NCBI RefSeq assembly: GCF_900142725.1
Contig: NZ_FRBW01000008.1
Location: 41,407 to 105,406 of the forward strand
Reading direction: 5' to 3'
DNA: 64,000 nucleotides
DNA from: Roseibium suaedae
GTDB taxonomy: Bacteria; Pseudomonadota; Alphaproteobacteria; Rhizobiales; Stappiaceae
A model generated the notes under the pieces. It saw nothing but the letters and a program-made list of their open reading frames with translations. It had not been told where the DNA came from and did no database searches. The translations under genes and the position numbers were made by a program. Positions 24,623-34,091 of this stretch are shown here, in pieces. The stretch's first letter is position 1. Every line of letters begins with the position of its first letter.

Positions 24623-25857
24623 ACCTCCCTGCCCCAGACCTTCTTGATCAGGTCTAGGATTTCCGCATTCACTCGGTCTGCACTTTCCAGCGCCCGCTTC
24701 AGGGTTTCGCGGCCGACTTCACCAGGTTCGATTTCGTAAAGGCTCTTCTTGGCGACACCGGCCGATGCAATCGCAGTGGACTCAATCGCTTCGGAGACAA
24801 GGACATCGGTGCCGAACAGATCCCGCATCGTGCCAGACATGATTTTCTGCGGACCGTCGTTGGGGTTGACGCGAGTCAGCAGGAACTTTGTGAAGTCATG
24901 TTCGAAGACAGCTCCGCCATCGGAAAGGGTATGCGTCACATCGGCAATCATCTTGAGGAATTGAGAACAGGATGAAACGTCGAGCATCGCCGGATGCACC
25001 GTAATGATAAGGCCAGTTGCGGCATAAAGCGCCGCCATCGTGGTGTAGCCAAGCGAAGGCGGCGTATCGAGAACCACGATGTCATAATAATCTTCGACTG
25101 ACCGGATGACTGCGTCGAGACGCTGGAAAAAGAGCCCCAGTTCATCGGTCCGCCGCTCAGCCAAGGCCGTCGGCGTATCGTATTCGAAGTCCATGAGACG
25201 CAGGTTGCCGCAGGCAAGATGTATCCCCGGGAAGTAGGTCTCGCGGATAACCTCGGCAAACGGGATGCGATAATTGTCATAGCGCAGAGCGTCATAGGTG
25301 GTGTCCGTACGCTCGTCTTCCCCCTCCCCTGACCTCAGGTCACGGTCCGGCTGGATGCCAAACGTTGTCGTCATCGAGGCCTGGGGATCCAGGTCGACGC
25401 AAAGCACCCTATAGCCTTGCAAAGCGAGGTAATGAGCCAGATGGACGGAAGTTGTCGTCTTGGAGCTACCGCCCTTAAAATTCGCAGCTGCGATCACCTG
25501 GACCTTCTCGCCCGGCCGCCGATGGGGCACCAGACGCAAGGCATCGTCGGGGCGCAGGTCCGCAAGAAACCTCCGCAGCTCCCAGACCTGATCTACCGAA
25601 TAGATCCTCCGGTTGTTGTCAGCCCGATGCGGCTGCGGTCCCCTCCCCTCCAGTGTCAGGGTTCGAAGTGTACTTTCGGGCACGCCAAGAAGACGCACGA
25701 GATCAGTCGTTGAAAACGTCCGGCCGAAAACCTTGCGCGCTTCCGGCGGATAGGTCATCTCGCGCATGGTCTGCAGACGGTCTGACAGCCTGTGCGTGAA
25801 ATTCTCAATCTTCGCGGTCGTGTCGCGTCCGCCGGAAATTTGTTCGGTAACGGCCAT
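24619..25857 (-). CDS. repA: Plasmid partition ATPase RepA (ParA family)
   Basis: A 412-aa ParA-family ATPase with an N-terminal helix-turn-helix (FSTTDLVRLLGVPESTLRTL). The deviant Walker A reads ANFKGGSSKTTTSVHLAHYL, Walker A' is VLCVDLDPQASMTTTFG, and Walker B is DIVVLDTPPSLGYTTMAALY. It drives partition with RepB and represses the repABC promoter. First gene of the operon; the promoter must lie in 25858-26604. Confidence 0.96.
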   Translation of the reverse strand: MAVTEQISGGRDTTAKIENFTHRLSDRLQTMREMTYPPEARKVFGRTFSTTDLVRLLGVPESTLRTLTLEGRGPQPHRADNNRRIYSVDQVWELRRFLADLRPDDALRLVPHRRPGEKVQVIAAANFKGGSSKTTTSVHLAHYLALQGYRVLCVDLDPQASMTTTFGIQPDRDLRSGEGEDERTDTTYDALRYDNYRIPFAEVIRETYFPGIHLACGNLRLMDFEYDTPTALAERRTDELGLFFQRLDAVIRSVEDYYDIVVLDTPPSLGYTTMAALYAATGLIITVHPAMLDVSSCSQFLKMIADVTHTLSDGGAVFEHDFTKFLLTRVNPNDGPQKIMSGTMRDLFGTDVLVSEAIESTAIASAGVAKKSLYEIEPGEVGRETLKRALESADRVNAEILDLIKKVWGREV

Positions 25858-26604
25858 TGATGCCCTCTGACGGTTTATGACCCGTTCCTACAGATCACTC
25901 CGTCATGGATGCCGGATTCCAACCAAACCTGCAAGGTATTTTAAGTTAACGAATTCCTAACGACATATCTCAACGGTGGGAAATTGCTCGGCAGCACAAA
26001 AACTCTTTGCCAGCAAACACTATTGGAAGACCTAACGAATTTACTTGCGTTCATGGCAAAAGTGGAATCTCTGAGTTCTTTCATAGAATTAGGGAAAACT
26101 CGCACCAACAGGAAAGAACCAGCCAGGAAACTTTGGAAACTCGAACCAAAATCATCCAGATCTGTTACCCGGACTGCAAGTTCTTTCAAGGAAACCGACG
26201 AACTCTCGGGATTCCCGAGCCATTGCCATCCTGCAGGTGAGAATCAGCGAATTTCATACTCGGCTATTTACCGAAACACATACGCTGATCATCCCGCACG
26301 AGCGACACGAAAGCGCCGCCAAGCCGGACGCCTGCGGATGCTCGGTCCGGACCATATAGATGCCGTTCGTTTTGAAATGGCGAATTACGTCCGATCAACA
26401 TAGCTACTTGGCCTGTGGCTATTTCCGACACTGCCCAGGAGGTTCTTCGGTAAATTGCTGCCGCTCGTAAGATTCTACTGGGAATAGCGACGCCCGCACA
26501 TTATTTTTTGGGTTGAGTACAAGAGGCGACACGAACGCCGCACAGAACCATGCGTACCTTTTGAGGGCCTTGAGGGCCTCGAAAACAACAGTCGGGGGAA
26601 CGGC
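25858..26604. other. 747-bp gap with repABC promoter region
   Basis: The first ~130 bp upstream of repA are AT-rich (e.g. AAGGTATTTTAAGTTAACGA) and must carry the repABC promoter. Open frames on both strands in 25984-26400 lack start signals and known domains. The right end leads into the TrlF-like gene. Confidence 0.5.
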
Positions 26605-29600
26605 GTGACCGGAAGCAAATGGCCGCGGGGCGCAGAGTGGCGGAAGTGGGACCTGCATGTCCACAGCCCGGCATCGCACGGATTCACTGGCGGCTATAAT
26701 CAGTTCATCATCCAGCTGGGCAATGCCGATTGCGACGTGATCGGCATAAACGACTATTTCTCTGTCGCGGGGTATCGTGAAGTGCTCCGGCGACTGGCCG
26801 ATTCTGCCGGCGACACGGAAGGCAACGCGGCCTACCGCGACGCTCTCGAAAAGTTGCGCAGCAAGAGCCTGCTGCCGGTCGTCGAGTGCCGCATGACCAA
26901 TGTGCTGATGAACAAGCAGGGTAAGGGTGGCCAGCGTCTCAACTTCCACTTGATATTCGACCCGGCACTCGATCCAAACGATATTGAGACGTTTTTGAAG
27001 AATCAGCAGGCCGGCGGCAGCTCGATCGGCGGGCGGTACGCCAGCAGCGAGTTTCTACTGGGCGTGCAGGTCGATTTCAACGAAACCCTGAAGAAACTGA
27101 GCACGGATGGCAGCTTCCGAGGGCGGTATCTCGTTTGGCTACCCTACGACGAGTATGGTGGCATCGACAACATTGATCCGCAATCCGATGGAATGCTCAA
27201 GCAGCACCTAATCCGCGACGCCGATATCTTGGGATCGGCCAACAAGGCGCAAGCCGACTTTTTTCTATGGAAGAATAACAGATTCAGCGAGGCCACCTAC
27301 CGCGAGTGGTTCGGGAACCGGAAGCCTTGCGTCAAAGGAAGCGACTCGCACAACGTGAACGATGAGCTTGGCAAGCTCAAGGATCAAGATTCTCGGCCAA
27401 CCGACAAATACTGCTGGATCAAGGCCGACCCGACCTTTTCCGGACTGCGCCAGATCATTAACGAGCCCGAGGACCGTGTCTATATCGGCCGCATACCGCC
27501 TAAGCTCGAAGAGGTGCGCGGCAACGCCACGCGATTTATCGACCGGCTTCACATTCGAAAGAACGCCGACGCCGACACACCTGATACTTGGTTTGACAGC
27601 GAACTACCGCTCAATGCTGACATGGTGGCCATCATCGGCAACAAGGGAAGTGGAAAGAGCGCACTTGCCGATATCCTCGCACTGGCCGGCAACGCGCACT
27701 GCGACCCACTGCATTTCTCGTTTCTTGTAAAAGACCGCTTCTGCGAGCGTAGCGGTAGGCTCGCAAAGCAGTTTTCGGTCCGCCCTGTCTGGGCCGACGG
27801 CACCGAAACGGCGCTGCTGCTGAACGCGAAGCCCGACACCACCGGCGTCGAGCGTGTGCGCTACATTCCGCAGACCTATCTGGAGAAGGTCTGCACCGAA
27901 ACGGAGCCCGGCCAGCAGAGCGAATTCCAGGCCGAGCTGCGCAAGGTCATCTTCTCCCATGTCAGCGAAGCTGACCGGCTCGGCCAGCAATCGCTCGACG
28001 AGCTGATCGAATACAAGACTGAGGAACTGAAGGGGCAGATCGACAACGCGCGGCGCGAGATCGAGCGGGTGAACGGCGAGCTGGTGCGCCTCGAAGAAAA
28101 GGCGGCGCCCGCCTACGCCGCTCGGATCGAGGCGCAGCTGCGCCAGAAACAGCAGGAACTGAAGGCGCACAAGGAGATCGAGCCGGCGAAGGTCGAGCAA
28201 CCGGGCGAAGTCAGCCCCGAACAAAAGGCCACCTACGAATCCATCGCGGAGAAGCTGGCCGACGAGCGGACCACGCTCAACCGGATCGACGCGGAGACAG
28301 CGGAGAAGACGCAGCAGCTGAAGACGCTGACGGAAAAGATTGCGCTCGCCCGGAAGGTAGAAGGCAAGATCGACAATTTTGAAAGCGAGTATGCCCGTCT
28401 CAACCGCGAGACCGCCCCCGACCTCGAAAAGCTCGGATTGTCGTTTTCCGCCCTGGTCTCCCTTGCCGTCGATAAGACGGACCTTACGACCGCGCGTGAC
28501 AAGCTCAATGCCGAAAAGACGCTCGTCGATACCGCGCTGGATGATGCAAGCGCCAGCAGCCTTCCCGCGCAGAAATCCGCGTGCCTGCAACGCATAGCCG
28601 GTCTTCAGGGGCAACTCGATGCGCCAAACAAGCGCTTTCAAGAGTATAACGAGGCGCTCCGGGCCTGGCAGGAGAAAGGCCTTCTGATCGAGGGCGCCGC
28701 AGACAAGCCCGACACGCTGAAGGGCTTTGAAGCGCAGCTATCCTACCTGAAGACCGGTCTTCCCGGCGATATAGAGAAGCTACGCACGCAGCGCCGAGAG
28801 ATCGCCCGCAGCATCCACAAATGTGTCGCCGCGATCCGCGACGCGTACAAGGAGCTGTTCTCCGCGGTACAGGAACTGATCGGCACCAGCGTCATAATCA
28901 AGGAAGGATTCAAGCTCACCTTCGAGAGCAGCATCATCGAGCGCAACCTCGAAGGCGACCTGTTCGACAAATTCGTTTCAACGGGCGTCGCCGGCTCGTT
29001 CTACCGCAAGGAAAAGGGTGCGGCGCTCGAAGAAATCCGAGCGGATTTTGACGTGAACGACGAAGACGAGGCGCTCGCCTATGTCGAGAAGATCATCGCC
29101 CATCTCGAACGCGACATGCGTACGGCGCAGCAGACGCCCACAGGCATCGCCACCCAGCTGCGCAAGAATGTCGAAGTGAAGGCGCTCTACGATTTCCTAT
29201 GGGGGCTCGGCTACCTTGAGCCGGAGTATTCACTGAAGCTGGACGACAAAGACCTCAGCCACCTCTCGCCCGGCGAACGCGGTACGCTCCTGCTGGTCTT
29301 CTACCTGCTGGTCGATAAGAGCAACAAGCCGATCATCGTCGATCAACCGGAAGAGAATCTCGACAGTCAAACAGTGTATCGATTGCTGATTCCGGTCATC
29401 AAGGATGTGAAAAAGCGCCGCCAGATCATCATGGTAACGCACAGCCCTAATATCGCTGTGGTCTGTGACGCGGAACAGATTATTCACGCCCATATCGACC
29501 GCGCGGCCGGCAATGCTGTCATCTACACGATGGGCGCCATCGAGTCGCCCGCTATCAACCGTTTCCTCGTCGATGTCCTGGAAGGCACACGGCCCGCTTT

Positions 29601-29634
29601 CGACAATCGCGACGCCAAGTATCTCGATTCATAG
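26605..29634 (+). CDS. TrlF-like PHP-domain / SMC-type ATPase, probable defence protein
   Basis: A 1009-aa protein, GTG start at 26605 preceded by GGGGGA. Residues ~12-260 form a PHP-type metal hydrolase: KWDLHVHSPASHGFTGG (His18, His20), DVIGINDYFSVAGY and CVKGSDSHN (Asp247, His249). An ABC/SMC-type ATPase follows: Walker A GNKGSGKSALADI (345-), a long coiled coil ~440-700, the signature LSPGERGTLLLVFYLL (887-), Walker B PIIVDQPEENLD (Asp913) and the His switch VTHSPN (His946). This architecture matches proteins annotated as TrlF-family AAA-like ATPases, which are frequent in defence islands. It probably senses invading nucleic acid and acts through the PHP domain. The DUF2971 gene follows after 10 bp. 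Confidence 0.85.
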   Translation: MTGSKWPRGAEWRKWDLHVHSPASHGFTGGYNQFIIQLGNADCDVIGINDYFSVAGYREVLRRLADSAGDTEGNAAYRDALEKLRSKSLLPVVECRMTNVLMNKQGKGGQRLNFHLIFDPALDPNDIETFLKNQQAGGSSIGGRYASSEFLLGVQVDFNETLKKLSTDGSFRGRYLVWLPYDEYGGIDNIDPQSDGMLKQHLIRDADILGSANKAQADFFLWKNNRFSEATYREWFGNRKPCVKGSDSHNVNDELGKLKDQDSRPTDKYCWIKADPTFSGLRQIINEPEDRVYIGRIPPKLEEVRGNATRFIDRLHIRKNADADTPDTWFDSELPLNADMVAIIGNKGSGKSALADILALAGNAHCDPLHFSFLVKDRFCERSGRLAKQFSVRPVWADGTETALLLNAKPDTTGVERVRYIPQTYLEKVCTETEPGQQSEFQAELRKVIFSHVSEADRLGQQSLDELIEYKTEELKGQIDNARREIERVNGELVRLEEKAAPAYAARIEAQLRQKQQELKAHKEIEPAKVEQPGEVSPEQKATYESIAEKLADERTTLNRIDAETAEKTQQLKTLTEKIALARKVEGKIDNFESEYARLNRETAPDLEKLGLSFSALVSLAVDKTDLTTARDKLNAEKTLVDTALDDASASSLPAQKSACLQRIAGLQGQLDAPNKRFQEYNEALRAWQEKGLLIEGAADKPDTLKGFEAQLSYLKTGLPGDIEKLRTQRREIARSIHKCVAAIRDAYKELFSAVQELIGTSVIIKEGFKLTFESSIIERNLEGDLFDKFVSTGVAGSFYRKEKGAALEEIRADFDVNDEDEALAYVEKIIAHLERDMRTAQQTPTGIATQLRKNVEVKALYDFLWGLGYLEPEYSLKLDDKDLSHLSPGERGTLLLVFYLLVDKSNKPIIVDQPEENLDSQTVYRLLIPVIKDVKKRRQIIMVTHSPNIAVVCDAEQIIHAHIDRAAGNAVIYTMGAIESPAINRFLVDVLEGTRPAFDNRDAKYLDS

Positions 29635-29644
29635 GGCGACCGTA

Positions 29645-30577
29645 ATGGCAAAGCGGAAAATTCCGGAGAGGCTTTACAAATACCGCGCGTTCAGCAACCG
29701 CACACTCGATGCACTGATCGCGGATCAGATGTTCTTTGCCGACCCGAGCACATTCAACGACCCGCTCGACACGAGGCCCACTCTCGACACGGATGTTGAC
29801 GCCGACGCGCTGGCAGCAATCCTCACCCGCCTTGTTGAGCAGCGCGTCAGTGCCGAAATGAACGCGGCCGCAACGACGATCCGGTACAGCGGGCCGAAGA
29901 CGATCAGCCACATAGCAGCCCACAGCCGTCTGCGCGCAGAACAGGTAGTCGCCGAAATCCGCTACAATGCGACGAACCCGGAGTACGATATAGAGGACCC
30001 GGCCCGCTTCCTCTTCGGGCAATATGTCGAAGACGAACTTCTAAGGCGCTACGGCAAGGGTATCGTTTCCCTGGCCGAACGGGCTAACTGCCCGTTGATG
30101 TGGAGCCATTATGGCGACCAGCACAAGGGCGTGTGCATTGGTTATTCCGTACCCGCGCGGGCGGCAGGCGACCTGCACAAAATAAGCTACGGCGGCAGCC
30201 GGCTAATCGCGGCGAGCGCTGTCGCCGCCATGCTTAACGGCGACGAGGACGCCCAACGGAAGGTGGATGACGCCGTCCTCACGAAGAAGGCCATCGACTG
30301 GCGTTACGAGCGCGAATGGCGGCTTATCGGCCCGCGCGGCCCGCAAGAATCCCCGCTAGAGATGGAAGAAGTCATGTTCGGGATGCGGTGCTCGCACACG
30401 GTCAAATTCGCCATAGTCAAAGCCTTCGCGGGCCGCAGCCGCCCCGTCCGGTTCTATGAGATACGCGAGCACCACGGAAGGTTCCTGCTGGGCCGCTACG
30501 CACTCGATATCGACGAGCTCTCCGTCTCGCGGCCGCAGCGCTCCCTCGATCTGTATGACCATTTCGAAGACCTATGA
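29645..30577 (+). CDS. DUF2971 protein, partner of the TrlF-like ATPase
   Basis: A 310-aa DUF2971 protein, start ATG 29645, 10 bp after the preceding stop. Family features: RLYKYRAFSNRTLDALI and FFADPSTFNDPLDTRPT at the N-terminus, CPLMWSHYGDQHKGVCIGYS in the middle, then IDWRYEREWRLIGPRG. The function of the family is unknown; it occurs often near phage-defence and mobile genes. Tight spacing means it is cotranscribed with, and probably acts with, the TrlF-like protein as effector or regulator. That functional link is inference. Confidence 0.85.
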   Translation: MAKRKIPERLYKYRAFSNRTLDALIADQMFFADPSTFNDPLDTRPTLDTDVDADALAAILTRLVEQRVSAEMNAAATTIRYSGPKTISHIAAHSRLRAEQVVAEIRYNATNPEYDIEDPARFLFGQYVEDELLRRYGKGIVSLAERANCPLMWSHYGDQHKGVCIGYSVPARAAGDLHKISYGGSRLIAASAVAAMLNGDEDAQRKVDDAVLTKKAIDWRYEREWRLIGPRGPQESPLEMEEVMFGMRCSHTVKFAIVKAFAGRSRPVRFYEIREHHGRFLLGRYALDIDELSVSRPQRSLDLYDHFEDL

Positions 30578-30635
30578 GTATAGGGAAATTCGCGATAGAA
30601 TTACTTCGAAATTCGCCGTGTCTTTCGACTAGGTC

Positions 30636-31303
30636 CTAAGAGGCCTCTAACACTTGCGCTGCATGTATGTCTCGAAGAATATTCCAGAGGTCCTCGGGTA
30701 TCGAATTCGCTCTCAAAGCGGCCTTGGTGATAATCCAACCTTCCGCGCATCCAACTGCGAGATCAGCAAGGATTCCGTCTAGAAAAGCAGGCTCAGCCTG
30801 ATAAGCTATTATCTTAGCCGCGCGCACATTTCGTGACTTCAGCCAATATTCCAATATTGCCTTGGCATCAAATAACGCCTCATCGGAAGCCATGGCTTTG
30901 AGCCATCGACCCGCTGAGCCAGTTTCTCGCGATCAATCCAGCTTTCGAGCACTGCGTGTCGAGTTGGAAGTGGCAGCCACGAATAGACAGCGGAGAGAAG
31001 CGCATCCACGCGTGTCCGCAAGACGAAATTCCCGTCATGGAGCAATTGCGCTTTCTCAACTAGTAGCGAAAGCCGCTCCGCATGTTCACCATCAGACAGG
31101 CGCAACAGACGTAACAGCCTTCCGCGAAGGGCCATTCGCAAGGGAGCTTTAGCTTGTAAAGTGATACAAATCGCCTCGCAGAGTTCGTCGAGAGTTAGGC
31201 AAGCTACGTAGGCATGCAGTAAGCTACGTTCTATTCCGTACGGTGCCGGATTCTGCGCACATTCATAAATGCGTTCCAATTTCTCGCTTGACGAATACTC
31301 CAT
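30636..31303 (-). pseudogene. Frameshifted helical protein of unknown function
   Basis: Two overlapping minus-strand frames read as one protein of ~220 residues. The first (ATG 31303, EYSSSEKLERIYECAQNPAP) runs through SLLHAYVACLTLDELCEAIC and VLESWIDREKLAQR. The sequence then continues in the next frame as WLKAMASDEALFDAKAILEY and SRNVRAAKIIAYQAEPAFLD to VLEAS at 30636. The shift lies near 30900-30925. The protein is almost all helical, in HEAT-like style. It converges on the TrlF/DUF2971 pair. Alternatively they are two overlapping genes with a programmed frameshift; I prefer decay or a sequencing slip. Confidence 0.6.
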
Positions 31304-31308
31304 GACGA

Positions 31309-31623
31309 TCAGCTTACCGGATTCTGACGGGAAAATGCTAGCAGGAATGGCCGATCACAATCGAAAATGCCGACGCATCGAATGACTACATTTGGGACAC
31401 ATAGCGGCAGCTCATCTAGGGATCGCCATACGGCAGCTTCGGGCCGGAAGCCACCACAGATATAGATCAAGCAAATGTCGGCTTGGCTGCTCTCTGGCCT
31501 GCCCCTAACCTCTTCCCGATTCTTCTCCTTGCGCGCCCCAAAAGCCGGCCACTGTCTTTTCTCTGGCAACAGCTCTCGTTTTGCTCCGGAACTCGCACTA
31601 GATCGCATTTCGATCCACATCAC
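31309..31623 (-). CDS. Possible small gene upstream of the frameshifted gene
   Basis: A 104-aa frame whose stop lies 5 bp before the start of the next gene, so translational coupling is possible. The C-terminal half (ADICLIYICGGFRPEAAVWR, SLDELPLCVPNVVIRCVGIF) looks protein-like; the N-terminal half is basic and less convincing, so the real start may be an internal codon. No domain recognised. Confidence 0.35.
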   Translation of the reverse strand: MMWIEMRSSASSGAKRELLPEKRQWPAFGARKEKNREEVRGRPESSQADICLIYICGGFRPEAAVWRSLDELPLCVPNVVIRCVGIFDCDRPFLLAFSRQNPVS

Positions 31624-31628
31624 TCTTC

Positions 31629-31713
31629 AATATAGCAATTGCTATATTGCCCGTTTCGCGCCGTGGTTGCCTGAACGTGTGAGCGCTCAATAAAATATCG
31701 CAGTTGCTATATT
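31629..31713. promoter_or_regulatory. Two 20-bp palindromes, probable operators
   Basis: AATATAGCAATTGCTATATT (31629-31648) is a perfect 20-bp palindrome. AATATCGCAGTTGCTATATT (31694-31713) is the same palindrome with one mismatched pair of arms (two differing bases). Their centres are 65 bp apart, close to six helical turns, on the upstream side of the minus-strand unit 31623-30636. Spacing and symmetry suggest a dimeric repressor bound cooperatively. Confidence 0.65.
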
Positions 31714-33038
31714 CGCGTCGGAAAAGTTGGAACCACTCAATCTTGATCTCCTGATGCAGGCACTTCGAAGAAACGAGCACAGCGACAATACCTGCTCATG
31801 GTATCGGCGACGTCCCACCTAACGATGCGCCGAATGCGCAAACCAAGCTGCACCGCTGCCACCTATAACGTAAAACGGTCGCAAACGAGCCATAGCAAGT
31901 TTACGTTTGAAAATGACCCATTGATGCGACTGACAGTACCGTTCCGGTATTGCATCCAACAAAACCAGAGAGGGGAGGGGCATTCAACTGGAGCAGCCAG
32001 TGCAGAATTCCTTTCCCCTAAACCGCGCCGTAAGAGCCCAATGTCCCACACCGGTATTGCCAACTGTTGCTCACGTCCAGGCTTGGTAGCTGTTGAAGAT
32101 CTCCCGACGGAGCGGTGGATTTGTACCAGCCGGGAACCGATCCGCAAATGGATTAACCGGTTTTCCCGACACCTTGCGCCTGCATTCGCCGGGACCTGCC
32201 AAAGCCAAACGCCAAGTAGCCACTGAATAAGACGGTGAACCGTCATTGGCGGGGCAAAATACGGGCTCTGGCGGGCAATTGACGGTGATGAAGACGTGCT
32301 CGATATCCAGGTTTAATCTCGCCGGAATGCAAAAGCGACCAGACGTCTCTCTGGCACGCTGGTCACGCAATTCGGCGAGCCCAGGATCGTGGTGACCGAC
32401 AAATTGGCAGCGCCGCCAAGCCCGTTCAGGCTCTTGCCCCAGATGCCTAGCATCGCGTTCACAAAGGGCTGAACAACAGAATTGAGAACTCCCTTCGTCA
32501 CATTCATGCACTCCGGCTTCATTTGAAACACCCAAATTCGGTGTCGACGAAATCAGCAGCAGGCCGGGCCGCTCCCTTGATCGTTGATGTGTCAACCCCG
32601 GAATAGACAGCAACACCGCTGCGCTCAAGCGTGGCCAGCAAACTCGGGCCTTAGGCAAAATCCCACCAGCCTACATGCGCGGTAGCACCCGACTTGAGTG
32701 TCTAATGCCGTTTGTAAGCTTGGTGGATCCATATGTGAAAGCGAGTTGTTGACACCCAAACACTGATAATGCGTGGCAAAAAATACACACCTAATACGAT
32801 TGGCAAAATACATCCTATACGGGCATTGACACGTGGAGTCTCGTGATGGATTAGTGCGGGCACTTTCCAGACGGGAATAAGTGGCCTTTCGTTTAGGCAA
32901 GACTCAAAACAGGGACATATGATCTCACGAGTTCAATAAAGTCATTATTTACAGATACTTAGTCCATATCATGAAGTTCCCAATCTCGCCGTCATAGTCA
33001 CGCAACGAATTCCCAAGACCGGAAACGATACAAGCAAA
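31714..33038. other. 1.3-kb gap of decayed DNA upstream of virB
   Basis: No intact gene is supported. Parts of the minus strand between ~32660 and 32240 read as protein fragments in changing frames (GVAVYSGVDTSTIKGAARPA; MKPECMNVTKGVLNSVVQPF; DIEHVFITVNCPPEPVFCPA), which looks like a degraded gene. The 300 bp before virB1 are richer in A and T and should carry the virB promoter. Confidence 0.45.
32240..32660 (-). pseudogene. Unidentified degraded gene
   Basis: Three protein-like stretches in different minus-strand frames follow one another (see the gap entry). They are Cys-containing and hydrophobic in part, but I cannot assign a family; a transfer-related protein is possible given the neighbouring virB operon. 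Frames and limits are uncertain. Confidence 0.3.
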
Positions 33039-33803
33039 ATGTTATATCATTATGCAATTATTGCGGGAGTCTGCTGCATCGTGGCGCTGCCTACTACAAC
33101 TCGAGTTTCTGCAACTGTTATTGAGTGGGATTCCAACGGCGAAGCGATCATCCAGGAAGGCTCTTCTGACAAACGCAGCAACAGCCCAGCTGGCATTTCG
33201 ACCAAAGCGTTTCCGCAAGTTCGTGCGCCCAATAGCCCAGCAGATCTTGAGCGCGCCCTGAACCAGAAGGTGACACGGGAAGTCGCGTTGAAGTTTTCCG
33301 GCGACGATGGGGTTGTTGCAGCCGGACTGACGGCATTGGAGTTCGTCGATCTGTTCGAGGCTCTTATACGAAGAGAGTCCGCGTTCGATCACAAAGCAGT
33401 CTCTGAAAAGGGCGCTCAGGGTCTGGGCCAGCTCATGCCGGAAACGGCAAAAGACCTTCACGTGAAGGAACCGTTTGATGCCTACGAAAACCTGACTGCG
33501 TCCGCGCGCTATTTCACGGCGCTGCTGAAAGAATTCGGACAGGCTGATCTTGCCCTTGCAGCCTACAACGCCGGACCTAGCCGAGTGAAAGAACGTGGCC
33601 GCGTTCCTCGAATTGAGGAGACGCAAAATTATGTCCGCACTGTCCTGACGAACGCCGGACAACCTGTCCCAGAAATGGTGGCCGCAGGAAAGTCGGCCAG
33701 CAAAGAGGCGGAACCGCCAAAGGGTTCGGAACCGCCCGAAACCCCGGTGAAGGCAACTGCTGGGGAACCACTCACAGGAGAATTATCAGTATGGGAATTT
33801 TGA
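33039..33803 (+). CDS. virB1: VirB1-like lytic transglycosylase
   Basis: A 254-aa protein with a signal peptide (MLYHYAIIAGVCCIVALPTT). The SLT domain (~105-205) contains the catalytic Glu in FEALIRRESAFDHKAVSEKG, followed by AQGLGQLMPETAKDL and YNAGPSRVKERG. The C-terminus is Pro/Glu-rich. VirB1 opens the peptidoglycan locally so that the secretion channel can be assembled. It overlaps virB2 by 13 bp, first gene of the operon. Confidence 0.93.
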   Translation: MLYHYAIIAGVCCIVALPTTTRVSATVIEWDSNGEAIIQEGSSDKRSNSPAGISTKAFPQVRAPNSPADLERALNQKVTREVALKFSGDDGVVAAGLTALEFVDLFEALIRRESAFDHKAVSEKGAQGLGQLMPETAKDLHVKEPFDAYENLTASARYFTALLKEFGQADLALAAYNAGPSRVKERGRVPRIEETQNYVRTVLTNAGQPVPEMVAAGKSASKEAEPPKGSEPPETPVKATAGEPLTGELSVWEF

Positions 33804-34075
33804 ACAATTTTGGCCGCTTGGCAGTTCTGTCTGCGTCTGCCGCTCTCGTTTTGGCAGGCCCGGCGATGGCGCAGGATCTCTCGCCGGTGACCACCTTCTT
33901 CACCACCATCGGCACGGCATTAACCGGCACTCTCGGCCGGGCCATCGGCCTGGTCGCAATGTGCGCGATCGGCTTCCTGTTTATGACCGGCCGCATGAAC
34001 TGGATGTTCGCAGGTTCAGTGGTCCTCGGCCTCGTTATTTTGTTTGGGTCCGCCACCATTCTCGCTGGTTTCTAA
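33791..34075 (+). CDS. virB2: VirB2-like major pilin
   Basis: A 94-aa pre-pilin. A long signal peptide ends at GPAMAQ, and the mature part holds two hydrophobic helices (LGRAIGLVAMCAIGFLFMTG and WMFAGSVVLGLVILFGSATI) with a short loop (RMN), the VirB2 plan. It forms the conjugative pilus. Start overlaps virB1. Confidence 0.9.
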   Translation: MGILNNFGRLAVLSASAALVLAGPAMAQDLSPVTTFFTTIGTALTGTLGRAIGLVAMCAIGFLFMTGRMNWMFAGSVVLGLVILFGSATILAGF

Positions 34076-34091
34076 GGACTTAGCCTAAAAT

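Noticed and set aside
25984..26403. Frame upstream of the TrlF-like gene
   Set aside because: No ribosome-binding site, random composition; more likely promoter region of repABC.
23235..26604. parS centromere palindrome for RepB
   Set aside because: I looked for GTTNNCNGCNGNNAAC-like 16-mers near repABC and saw none by eye; a computed search is needed.
27604..28641. Long open frame antisense to the TrlF-like gene
   Set aside because: It is a leucine/arginine-rich mirror of a GC-rich gene; the sense strand has clear motifs in order.
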